In this document: in pieces, positions 1 to 6,443 of the stretch
How positions within the stretch are numbered: the first letter of the stretch is position 1
How the letters are laid out: each line of letters starts with the position of its first letter
NCBI GenBank assembly: GCA_022510985.1
Contig: JAFLSL010000033.1
Span: 1-8,644, forward strand
DNA length: 8,644 nucleotides
DNA from: Ruminococcus sp.
GTDB taxonomy: Bacteria > Bacillota > Clostridia > Oscillospirales > Acutalibacteraceae
Reading direction: 5' to 3'
Position numbers and translations under genes: made by a program
Notes under the pieces: generated by a model
What the model saw: only the letters and a program-made list of their open reading frames with translations
Told to the model about the DNA's origin: nothing
Database searches by the model: none

Positions 1-949
1 AACTAAATATACATTACCCGATAAATCTAAAGATTTTGTGTATTATTTGAGTATAAAGTATTCTTGTCCTCAGGAAATTGTCAAACTATTTGTGAACTCC
101 TACGGAAAAGAAAATACCGAGGATATTTTAAAATCTGTATTCGGACGTCCCAATCTTTGTGCAAGAGTGAATACGCTTAAAATTTCTGCCGATAAATTAA
201 TTGACGAGTTAACAAACGAAGGGGTAGAGGTTGAGAAATCTTTGCTCGATGCAAATGCCCTCGTCCTAAAAAACACCGGCTCAATTGAGAGATTGAAGGC
301 ATTTAAAGAGGGAAAGCTCTATATTCAGGATTTAGCCTCCCAGCTCTGCGTAAAAGCCTTAAATCCTAAACGTGGGGATATTATGCTCGATATATGCTCC
401 GCTCCGGGCGGAAAAAGCTTTACGTCCGCCCAGTATATGAATAACCGCGGAAAAATTTTTGCTTTTGACATTTATGACCATAAGCTAAAGCTTATAAATA
501 AAACTGCTGAGCGTCTAGGGATAAACTGCATAATTACCGATATCCGTGATGCTGAAAACGATAAAAGAGAACTTCCTTTAGCTGATAAGGTGCTTTGTGA
601 TGTTCCTTGCTCGGGTCTTGGAATTATGAACCGTAAACCCGAAATTCGTTATAAAGAAGATATTTTAAATCCCGAACTGCCTGATTTGCAGTACAAAATC
701 CTTTGCAACAGCAGTAGATTTGTAGCCGTAGGCGGAACTTTAATTTACTCGACTTGCACGCTGAATCCCTCTGAAAACGGCAAAAACGCTGAAAAGTTTT
801 TAAAAGAACATACAAACTTTCAGCCCCTAAAGCTTGATTTAAACGTAAACCGCCTTATAGATGAGCCTGAAAATATGCTGACGCTCTTTCCGCATATTAA
901 TAATACCGACGGCTTTTTTATTTCAGCATTCAGGAGGGTAAAACTATGA
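1..949 (+). CDS. rsmB: 16S rRNA (cytosine-967-C5)-methyltransferase RsmB, 5' partial
   Basis: SAM-dependent methyltransferase that makes m5C967 in 16S rRNA (family knowledge). The frame is open from base 2 with no stop, and the first residues read TKYTLPDKSKDF then VYYLSIKYSCP, the usual linker before the RsmB catalytic half. The GTG at 38 is therefore an internal valine codon and the true start lies upstream. The missing part should be mainly the N-terminal NusB-like RNA-binding domain; 315 residues are visible against about 430-450 for the family. Counting from base 2, the SAM-binding motif SAPGGK is at 133-138, the motif IV DVPCSG at 200-205 with its conserved Cys203, and motif VI STCT carries the catalytic Cys252. 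The C-terminus DGFFISAFRR is typical. Its stop overlaps the rlmN start by 4 bases (ATGA), which suggests translational coupling. The identity is firm; the exact methylated base is inferred from the family. Confidence 0.95.
   Translation, partial: TKYTLPDKSKDFVYYLSIKYSCPQEIVKLFVNSYGKENTEDILKSVFGRPNLCARVNTLKISADKLIDELTNEGVEVEKSLLDANALVLKNTGSIERLKAFKEGKLYIQDLASQLCVKALNPKRGDIMLDICSAPGGKSFTSAQYMNNRGKIFAFDIYDHKLKLINKTAERLGINCIITDIRDAENDKRELPLADKVLCDVPCSGLGIMNRKPEIRYKEDILNPELPDLQYKILCNSSRFVAVGGTLIYSTCTLNPSENGKNAEKFLKEHTNFQPLKLDLNVNRLIDEPENMLTLFPHINNTDGFFISAFRRVKL
932..938 (+). promoter_or_regulatory. Ribosome binding site of rlmN
   Basis: AGGAGGG lies 7 bases before the ATG at 946, inside the last codons of rsmB. 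It is a near-perfect Shine-Dalgarno sequence and supports this start in the ATGA overlap. Confidence 0.85.
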
Positions 950-1980
950 TTGATATAAAATCTCTCTACTTTCCCGAACTTGAAAGCTTTATTGTTGAAA
1001 ACGGTTTTCCTAAATTTCGAGCCAAACAGATTTGGAGCTGGCTCAATAAAAGTGTAAAAAGCTTTGATGAAATGAAAAATCTCCCTAAAAACCTGGTTGA
1101 GTTTTTATGCGGAAGTTGTTACATTTCTGTTGCAAATATTGAAAAAAAGCTTGTATCACGCTATGATAAAACAGTGAAGTATCTTTTCCGTCTTAATGAC
1201 GGAGAGTTTGTGGAAACTGTTGTAATGAATTACCACCACGGCTATTCAATCTGCCTTTCAACTCAGGTCGGTTGCAAAATGGGTTGCACCTTTTGTGCCA
1301 CAGGAAAAAGCGGATTTTCAAGAAGCCTTTCAGCCTCCGAAATTCTCTCGCAGATTGAGTCCGCCCAAAACGATTTAAACGTAAGAATAAGCAACATTGT
1401 TCTTATGGGAATGGGCGAGCCGCTTGACAATTTTGATAACGTAATAAGGTTTTTAAATCTCGTCAGCTGTGAGGACGGGCTAAATATCGGGATGAGGCAT
1501 ATAACCCTCTCAACCTGCGGAATTGTTCCGAAAATTTATGAACTTGCAAAGCATAATTTTGCTTTAACCCTTTCGGTATCTCTGCACGCCCCCGATAATG
1601 AAACGAGAAGTAAAACGATGCCCGTAAATAACCGCTATCCGATTGAACAACTTATAAAAGCCTGCCGTGATTATTTTGACACAACAGGCAGAAGAATAAG
1701 CTTTGAATACGCTATGATTGAAGGTGTAAACGACACTGACGAATGTGCAAAAAAGCTTTCTAATCTTTTAAAGGGACTTAATTGCCACGTCAATTTAATT
1801 CCCGTAAACTCTGTTAAAGGCTCTGATTTTAAAAAGAGCCGAATAGACAGACAAAAGGCATTTATAAATATACTTAATAAGAATTCAATAACAGCTACCG
1901 TGAGACGTACCCTCGGAAGTGATATAAACGCATCCTGCGGTCAGCTGAAACGAAATCATACAGAAGAAGGAGGAAAATAG
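946..1980 (+). CDS. rlmN: Dual-specificity 23S rRNA/tRNA adenine-C2 methyltransferase RlmN
   Basis: Radical SAM enzyme that methylates C2 of A2503 in 23S rRNA and, in characterised members, A37 of some tRNAs. The protein has 344 residues, the normal family length. The radical SAM cluster motif is Cys110, Cys114 and Cys117 (CKMGCTFC). Cys103, seven residues before the cluster, and Cys331 in NASCGQL match the two further catalytic cysteines of E. coli RlmN (C118 and C355), the latter being the one that carries the methyl group. Glu90 in VETVVM matches the conserved glutamate, and MGMGEPL at 154-160 is the SAM-contact motif. The N-terminal part (about 1-80) is the usual helical RNA-binding domain. 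The start overlaps the rsmB stop; the stop is one base before the TTG start of the phosphatase gene, so the genes are very likely one transcript. All key residues are present, so it should be active. Cfr is less likely given the housekeeping context. Confidence 0.97.
   Translation: MIDIKSLYFPELESFIVENGFPKFRAKQIWSWLNKSVKSFDEMKNLPKNLVEFLCGSCYISVANIEKKLVSRYDKTVKYLFRLNDGEFVETVVMNYHHGYSICLSTQVGCKMGCTFCATGKSGFSRSLSASEILSQIESAQNDLNVRISNIVLMGMGEPLDNFDNVIRFLNLVSCEDGLNIGMRHITLSTCGIVPKIYELAKHNFALTLSVSLHAPDNETRSKTMPVNNRYPIEQLIKACRDYFDTTGRRISFEYAMIEGVNDTDECAKKLSNLLKGLNCHVNLIPVNSVKGSDFKKSRIDRQKAFINILNKNSITATVRRTLGSDINASCGQLKRNHTEEGGK
1967..1974 (+). promoter_or_regulatory. Ribosome binding site that decides the TTG start of prpC
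   Basis: AAGGAGGA is followed by 7 bases and then TTG at 1982. No ATG or GTG lies at a suitable distance, and the protein read from this TTG begins with the normal PP2C N-terminus, so the TTG start is well supported. The site lies within the last codons of rlmN. Confidence 0.85.
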
Positions 1981-1981
1981 C

Positions 1982-2707
1982 TTGGAAATATTTACTAAAA
2001 GCGACATAGGCTTAGTCCGTACCCAAAATCAGGACGATTGCCGTTTCGGAGTTATTTCCCCGAGCTGTGCATGGGCAGTAGTCTGCGACGGAATGGGCGG
2101 TGCAAACGGAGGTAATATAGCCAGTGCCTCGGCGGTTGAGTACATAAGCCGTGAGATTGAAAAAATGTATTCCGATGAGCTTTCCAAAGCCGAGCTTTCA
2201 ACCTTGATGACCGAAATCGTTTCTCAGGCTAATAAAGCGATTTTCGATATGGCTCAAAACGACGTTGAGCTGACGGGAATGGGAACAACCTGCGAGTTCG
2301 TGCTCGTAAAGGATACTACCGTTCACGTTGTTCATGTCGGCGACAGCCGAACCTACGCTATCCGCGGAGGAAAGATAAAACAGCTCACAGAGGATCATTC
2401 TGTTGTTCAGGAAATGGTGCGACGCGGAGAAATTACCGCCGAGCAGGCTCAGAACCACCCTAATAAAAACTTTATCACAAGAGCCCTCGGAATCAAACCG
2501 ACCGTCCATCTTGATTATATTGAAACTAATTTTATTTACGGTGACGTTCTTTTAGTGTGCACCGATGGTTTCTCAAACTGTGTGACAACAGGAGATATGG
2601 TTAAAATATGCCACGAAAACCGAAAAGAAGGTCTCACGGATACCTTGGTCGAAAAGGCTAAGGAAGGCGGCGGAACGGATAATATTACCGTTGCGGTTAT
2701 TTACTAA
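1982..2707 (+). CDS. prpC: PP2C-family protein serine/threonine phosphatase (PrpC/Stp)
   Basis: Metal-dependent phosphatase that removes phosphate from Ser/Thr, including sites made by the partner kinase PrkC. The protein has 241 residues, usual for Stp/PrpC, and is one soluble PP2C domain with no membrane segment. Motifs in order: RTQNQDD (13-19, with Arg13 for phosphate and Asp18 for metal), CDGMGG (35-40, metal ligand Asp36), GMGTTC (99-104), HVGDSR (118-123), TEDHS (136-140), ITRALG (165-170), CTDGFSN (193-199, Asp195) and GGTDNIT (230-236, Asp233). All metal-binding aspartates expected of the family are present, so it should be active. Translation begins at TTG with a strong ribosome binding site. 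It is 1 base after rlmN and 14 bases before prkC, the classic phosphatase-kinase pair of Firmicutes. In B. subtilis the pair controls wall metabolism, germination and stationary phase; the same role here is inferred. Confidence 0.96.
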   Translation: MEIFTKSDIGLVRTQNQDDCRFGVISPSCAWAVVCDGMGGANGGNIASASAVEYISREIEKMYSDELSKAELSTLMTEIVSQANKAIFDMAQNDVELTGMGTTCEFVLVKDTTVHVVHVGDSRTYAIRGGKIKQLTEDHSVVQEMVRRGEITAEQAQNHPNKNFITRALGIKPTVHLDYIETNFIYGDVLLVCTDGFSNCVTTGDMVKICHENRKEGLTDTLVEKAKEGGGTDNITVAVIY

Positions 2708-2708
2708 A

Positions 2709-2716
2709 GAGGGGTG
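2709..2716 (+). promoter_or_regulatory. Ribosome binding site of prkC (GTG start)
   Basis: GAGGGGTG starts just after the prpC stop and is followed by a 5-base gap to the GTG at 2722. This supports the GTG start, which gives the short N-terminus normal for PASTA kinases before the glycine loop. Confidence 0.7.
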
Positions 2717-2721
2717 ATTTT

Positions 2722-4785
2722 GTGGATAAATACAGCGGTAAAAAGCTAGACGGAAGATACGAAATACACGAGCTTATCGGCGTAGGCGGTATGGCGTACG
2801 TTTACCGTTGCACAGATACAATCGACGACCGCGAGGTTGCGGTTAAAATATTAAAGGATGAGTTTTTAAATAACGAGGAATTTATAAGACGTTTTAAAAA
2901 CGAAAGCAAAGCTATCGCAATGCTTTCTCATCCGAATATTGTAAAGGTATATGACGTAAGCTTCGGCGATATGATTCAGTATATCGTTATGGAATATATC
3001 GACGGAATTACTCTTAAAGAGTATATCGGCCAGCAAGGTGTAATCGACTGGCGTGAGGCTCTTCACCTTACAACGCAAATTTTAAAGGCTCTCCAGCACG
3101 CTCACAATAAAGGCGTTGTCCATCGTGATATTAAACCCCATAATATTATGCTTTTACAGGACGGAACAATTAAAGTGACCGACTTCGGTATTGCACGCCT
3201 TACAGATACACAGACAAAAACTATGACCGAGCAGGCTATCGGCTCAGTTCATTATATAGCTCCCGAGCAAGCAAAAGGAAGTAAAACCGACGGTAAATCC
3301 GATATTTATTCCGTAGGCGTAATGCTATATGAAATGATAACCGGAAAGCTTCCGTTTGATGCGGACAGTGCCGTGAGCGTTGCACTTATGCAACTTCAGT
3401 CAACTCCTGTTATGCCTCGGGAAATCAATCCCGGCATTCCTTTGGGGCTTGAAAAAATCACAATGCACGCAATGCAGAAAAACCCCGAATACCGCTACCA
3501 GAGTGCTCTTGACATGCTCGGGGATTTAGAGCGTTTCAGACTTAATCCGAATGTTCGTTTTGACTATAAATATTTTGTCGATTCCGACCCAACCAAAAAC
3601 GTTAAGCATATCAAGAAAACTCCCAAAAATCCGAATACAAACGGTCAAGCCTTAGACGACGATCCCGACGACGAGGCAGAGGATATAGCTCGCAAAAAAC
3701 AGCATAAAAACTCTTACTACGCTGTAAAGAGTATAATCATATCCGCTGTTATAGTTATCTCTCTCGTTATGTGTGCAGCATTATTTAGAGGTTGTGCGTC
3801 CGCTCAGGCTACCGATGTGGAAGTTCCCAATTTTGTAGGAATGGATATCGTTGACGCTAAGGAGAAAAACCCGAATAACTTTAAATTTGAAATAACCAGC
3901 AGATACGATAAAACAAAGGAGCTTGGAGAAATTCTTGAGCAAGATCCCGAGCCCGGCTCAAAGCTTGTAAAATCAGGCTCTGTAATTGAACTTATAATTA
4001 ACGGTAAGGATACCGAAATGTCCGTGCCTTATTGCAAAAATGTTTCTAAGGCAGAGGCTATTAAGGGGATTGAAGATAAAAACCTTTCACCGATGGTTAT
4101 CGAGGTTTACGATAAGCTCACTCCTAAAGGATATGTCTGCGATACTTTCCCTCCTGCGGGCGTAAAGCTAACTGTAGGCTCTACAGTATATGTAATTGTC
4201 GCAAAGGATGAATACATTGAAAAAGTATCAGTGCCGAAGGTAACGGATACAACTCTGGAGGATGCTCAGTCAAAGCTCACTAAAAAGGGACTGGATTACA
4301 AGTATATCTATGATGACGAAAGCTTAGAGCCGGAGGGAACAGTAATCGGGCAATCTCCACTCCAATACAGCAAGGTTGAGGAGGGTACGATAGTTAATCT
4401 CGTTGTAAGCTCCGGAAAAGGAAGTCAGACAACGGTGAATATTACCGTAGATATGCCTATTAATGTAAATTATAACGTCGATATGACAGTATCAATAGAC
4501 GGAAAGCTTGATGATTCATATTCAAAACGTCTTAATCCGTCCTATAACTCAAGCTATACGATGTCCTTTACAGGCAGCGGCAACGGTACAGTTATCGTTA
4601 TGCTTGACGGTCAGACCTATCGTAAATACACGATAGATTATGCAAGCGGTGAATACCAGACCTCGTCATATAAATTTGTTCCTACTGAGGCGACCACAAA
4701 AGCACAACCCACAACCGCTCCACCCACGGAGAATCCGGCACAGGTAGAAACAGAACCTATGGACTACGATTATGACGGTGAGTAA
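2722..4785 (+). CDS. prkC: Membrane serine/threonine protein kinase with three PASTA domains (PrkC)
   Basis: Single-pass receptor kinase: cytosolic kinase, outside PASTA domains that bind muropeptides or lipid II in characterised members. The kinase domain spans about 12-272: glycine loop GVGGMAYVY (20-28), VAVK Lys42, helix-C Glu61, HRDIKPHN (134-141, catalytic Asp136), DFG (154-156) and APE (180-182). The activation loop carries Thr165, Thr167 and Thr169, the kind of threonines that are autophosphorylated in this family. A Lys/Asp-rich juxtamembrane stretch (about 290-330) precedes the membrane helix (about 336-355). PASTA domains lie at about 365-428, 432-495 and 501-565, each starting near VP. 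Residues about 570-652 look like a beta-rich, Ig-like domain as in some staphylococcal PASTA kinases, followed by a Thr/Pro/Glu-rich tail (653-687). All catalytic residues are present, so it should be active. It directly follows its phosphatase and abuts rsgA. Confidence 0.97.
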   Translation: MDKYSGKKLDGRYEIHELIGVGGMAYVYRCTDTIDDREVAVKILKDEFLNNEEFIRRFKNESKAIAMLSHPNIVKVYDVSFGDMIQYIVMEYIDGITLKEYIGQQGVIDWREALHLTTQILKALQHAHNKGVVHRDIKPHNIMLLQDGTIKVTDFGIARLTDTQTKTMTEQAIGSVHYIAPEQAKGSKTDGKSDIYSVGVMLYEMITGKLPFDADSAVSVALMQLQSTPVMPREINPGIPLGLEKITMHAMQKNPEYRYQSALDMLGDLERFRLNPNVRFDYKYFVDSDPTKNVKHIKKTPKNPNTNGQALDDDPDDEAEDIARKKQHKNSYYAVKSIIISAVIVISLVMCAALFRGCASAQATDVEVPNFVGMDIVDAKEKNPNNFKFEITSRYDKTKELGEILEQDPEPGSKLVKSGSVIELIINGKDTEMSVPYCKNVSKAEAIKGIEDKNLSPMVIEVYDKLTPKGYVCDTFPPAGVKLTVGSTVYVIVAKDEYIEKVSVPKVTDTTLEDAQSKLTKKGLDYKYIYDDESLEPEGTVIGQSPLQYSKVEEGTIVNLVVSSGKGSQTTVNITVDMPINVNYNVDMTVSIDGKLDDSYSKRLNPSYNSSYTMSFTGSGNGTVIVMLDGQTYRKYTIDYASGEYQTSSYKFVPTEATTKAQPTTAPPTENPAQVETEPMDYDYDGE

Positions 4786-5670
4786 ATGAAAACATTAAAC
4801 GGAATTGTTTTAAAAAGCACAGGCGGCTTCTATTATGTAGAAGTCGCCCAAGTGGTATATGAGTGCAAAGCACGCGGTATTTTTCGAAAAAAGAATAATT
4901 CGCCGAAAGTCGGCGACCGTGTTACAATAACCGTTCCCGAGGACGGATATTGTTCAATTGATGAGATATCCTCGAGAAAAAATACTCTCAGAAGACCTCC
5001 ACTGTCGAATATCGATATTCTTGTGATTGTTGTTTCGACCGTAGAGCCTGCTCCGAATTATCTCGTAATTGATAAAATGACCGCAGCTGCTGTGGATAAC
5101 GATATCGAACCCGTAATAGTAATCTCAAAATCCGATTTAAAATCGGCTGACGAACTGCTTTCTACATACCGAAAGTCAGGTATAAAAGCTTTTTCATATT
5201 CGAGCGATGACCCGGACTCAGCCTCTCATATTAAAGAACTTTTAAAAGGTAAAGTCTCTGCTTTTACGGGAAACAGCGGCGTGGGGAAATCTACGCTTTT
5301 AAATATACTCTATCCCGATTTAAAGCTTGAAACAGGTGAAATAAGTGAAAAGCTCGGACGCGGACGACATACCACAAGAACAGTTGAGTTATTTAATATT
5401 GACGGCAGTTATGTTGCCGATACCCCCGGTTTTTCAACTGTTGATCTCGAACGCTATAATATGATTGAGAAAGAAAATATTCAGTTCTGCTTTCCGGAGT
5501 TTGAGGAGTATTTAACAACCTGTCAGTTTTCATCTTGTTCCCACACCTGCGAAAAGGGTTGTTCCATTATCTCCGCAGTGAATGAGGGTAAAATCGCAAA
5601 AAGCAGACATCAAAGCTACGTCGCTATGTATGACGAGGTAAAGGATATAAAACAATGGCAGAAAAAATAA
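4786..5670 (+). CDS. rsgA: Ribosome small subunit-dependent GTPase RsgA (YloQ/CpgA)
   Basis: Circularly permuted GTPase that checks late 30S subunit maturation. The protein has 294 residues, normal for the family. An N-terminal OB fold (about 1-65) is followed by the permuted GTPase order G4-G1-G2-G3: SKSD (114-117) at the G4 position, GNSGVGKST (162-170), GRGRHTTR (191-198) and DTPG (212-215). The C-terminal zinc site is Cys246, Cys251, His253 and Cys259. G4 reads SKSD rather than NKxD or TKxD, an unusual first residue. The start codon abuts the prkC stop with no gap; only a weak GGTGAG (4777-4782) precedes it, so translation is probably coupled to prkC. In B. subtilis the orthologue CpgA is reported as a PrkC substrate, which fits this operon place; phosphorylation here is inferred. 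The gene overlaps thiN by 16 bases. Confidence 0.96.
   Translation: MKTLNGIVLKSTGGFYYVEVAQVVYECKARGIFRKKNNSPKVGDRVTITVPEDGYCSIDEISSRKNTLRRPPLSNIDILVIVVSTVEPAPNYLVIDKMTAAAVDNDIEPVIVISKSDLKSADELLSTYRKSGIKAFSYSSDDPDSASHIKELLKGKVSAFTGNSGVGKSTLLNILYPDLKLETGEISEKLGRGRHTTRTVELFNIDGSYVADTPGFSTVDLERYNMIEKENIQFCFPEFEEYLTTCQFSSCSHTCEKGCSIISAVNEGKIAKSRHQSYVAMYDEVKDIKQWQKK
5640..5645 (+). promoter_or_regulatory. Ribosome binding site of thiN, inside rsgA
   Basis: AAAGGA lies 9 bases before the ATG at 5655, within the final codons of rsgA. It is a modest site and fits a start that overlaps the upstream gene. Confidence 0.55.
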
Positions 5671-6293
5671 GATGTATTATAATTTGCGGATCGCCTGATT
5701 TTGACGCGAACTTCATTAAAAGCTTTGTGAATCCTGAAACCGATTTTATTATTTGTGCCGACAGCGGTTATCTGACCGCTAAAAGGTCAGATATAATACC
5801 GCATCTTTTTGTCGGCGATTTTGATTCCTTCAGCGGTGAAATTCCTGATGATATCGAGGTTATAAAGCTTAAGGTTCACAAGGACGACACCGATTCTATG
5901 CATTGTGCAGAAATTGCAGCTCAGAGAAATTTCAGGGAAGTAGTTTTGCTCGGAGCAACAGGTGCACGTCTTGACCACACGCTTGCAAATCTAAGCGTTC
6001 TTGAATATCTAAGTGATAACAAAATTAACGCATATATAGAAAACGAAAAGGAAACAGTAAAACTTTTATCAATCGGCGAATATATATTTAATAACCAAAA
6101 CGAGAAAACCTTTTCTGTTTTTCCGTTTGGCTGTGACAAAATAACAATTTCCTATGACGGAGAGGTAGAATATCCCGCAAATAATCTTACCGTAAAATCC
6201 TCAGTTGCTGTCGGAATTTCTAATATCTTCCGATGTGATAGCGTAAAAGTTAGGCTTTCAAAGGGAAAGGCGTTATTCATCGTCAACAAATAA
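5655..6293 (+). CDS. thiN: Thiamine pyrophosphokinase (ThiN/TPK)
   Basis: Transfers pyrophosphate from ATP to thiamine, giving thiamine pyrophosphate directly, in the cytosol. The protein has 212 residues, the normal bacterial length. Catalytic-domain motifs: CADSGYLTA (34-42), GDFDS (54-58), KDDTDSMHC (76-84) and GATGARLDHTLAN (100-112); these supply the Asp residues that bind magnesium and ATP. Residues about 135-212 form the smaller beta-rich thiamine-binding domain. The start overlaps the end of rsgA by 16 bases, so it belongs to the same transcript. In B. subtilis rpe lies between rsgA and thiN; it is missing here. No TPP riboswitch is seen next to the gene, as expected for a salvage enzyme inside a housekeeping operon. 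No clear hairpin terminator follows it. Confidence 0.95.
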   Translation: MAEKIRCIIICGSPDFDANFIKSFVNPETDFIICADSGYLTAKRSDIIPHLFVGDFDSFSGEIPDDIEVIKLKVHKDDTDSMHCAEIAAQRNFREVVLLGATGARLDHTLANLSVLEYLSDNKINAYIENEKETVKLLSIGEYIFNNQNEKTFSVFPFGCDKITISYDGEVEYPANNLTVKSSVAVGISNIFRCDSVKVRLSKGKALFIVNK

Positions 6294-6339
6294 ATCTTTA
6301 TTTTTAACAAAACTGTAACTTTAAAAACATTTGCTGTTG

Positions 6340-6369
6340 TTGCAATTTAATGGATTGCTATGCTATAAT
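6340..6369 (+). promoter_or_regulatory. Sigma-A type promoter with extended -10, upstream of the pseudokinase gene
   Basis: A -35-like TTGCAA (6340-6345, 4 of 6 consensus bases) is separated by 18 bases from a perfect TATAAT (6364-6369). The bases TGC directly before it give an extended -10 element. Transcription would begin near 6376 and leave a leader of about 68 bases. It is the only convincing promoter seen in the window and implies that the next gene can be expressed apart from the rsmB-thiN run. A 5-base inverted repeat (GCAAT 6342-6346, ATTGC 6354-6358) falls inside the spacer and could be a regulator site or chance. Confidence 0.75.
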
Positions 6370-6409
6370 TAGTCCAATTAGTGTGCTAAAATAAGCGAGT
6401 TATGCTGTG

Positions 6410-6423
6410 TTAAATTAATTTAA
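6410..6423. repeat. Perfect 14-base AT palindrome in the leader
   Basis: TTAAATTAATTTAA is identical to its reverse complement. It sits about 34 bases after the predicted transcription start and 7 bases before the ribosome binding site of the pseudokinase gene. It might be an operator, but its all-AT make-up makes chance a real alternative. Confidence 0.5.
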
Positions 6424-6430
6424 TGTATTC

Positions 6431-6436
6431 GGGAGG
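6431..6436 (+). promoter_or_regulatory. Ribosome binding site that sets the pseudokinase start at 6444
   Basis: GGGAGG is followed by 7 bases and then ATG at 6444. The in-frame ATG at 6423 lies before this site, and the site itself would be inside the coding region if that start were used. The zinc ribbon also begins directly after the 6444 start (MSLCMGC). Confidence 0.85.
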
Positions 6437-6443
6437 TATTCGG

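Noticed and set aside
38..40. GTG as the start of the rsmB gene
   Set aside because: The frame is open to the left edge and the residues before it (TLPDKSKDF) match the RsmB interdomain region; the NusB-like domain must lie upstream.
2198..2509. Minus-strand open frame inside prpC
   Set aside because: It lies wholly opposite a conserved PP2C domain and has no ribosome binding site or recognisable motif; it is a shadow. The same applies to the open frames inside rsmB, prkC, thiN and the pseudokinase gene.
3781..3804. Lipobox-like LFRGC in PrkC
   Set aside because: It is at the outer end of a mid-protein membrane helix, not at an N-terminal signal peptide.
5500..5655. TPP riboswitch before thiN
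   Set aside because: The region is the coding end of rsgA with conserved zinc-site residues, and no THI-box-like sequence was recognised.
6294..6339. Terminator after thiN
   Set aside because: The stretch is AT-rich but no stem of useful length was found, so read-through into the next gene is possible.
6423..6443. ATG at 6423 as start of the pseudokinase
   Set aside because: It lacks an upstream ribosome binding site, and GGGAGG at 6431-6436 is spaced for ATG at 6444.
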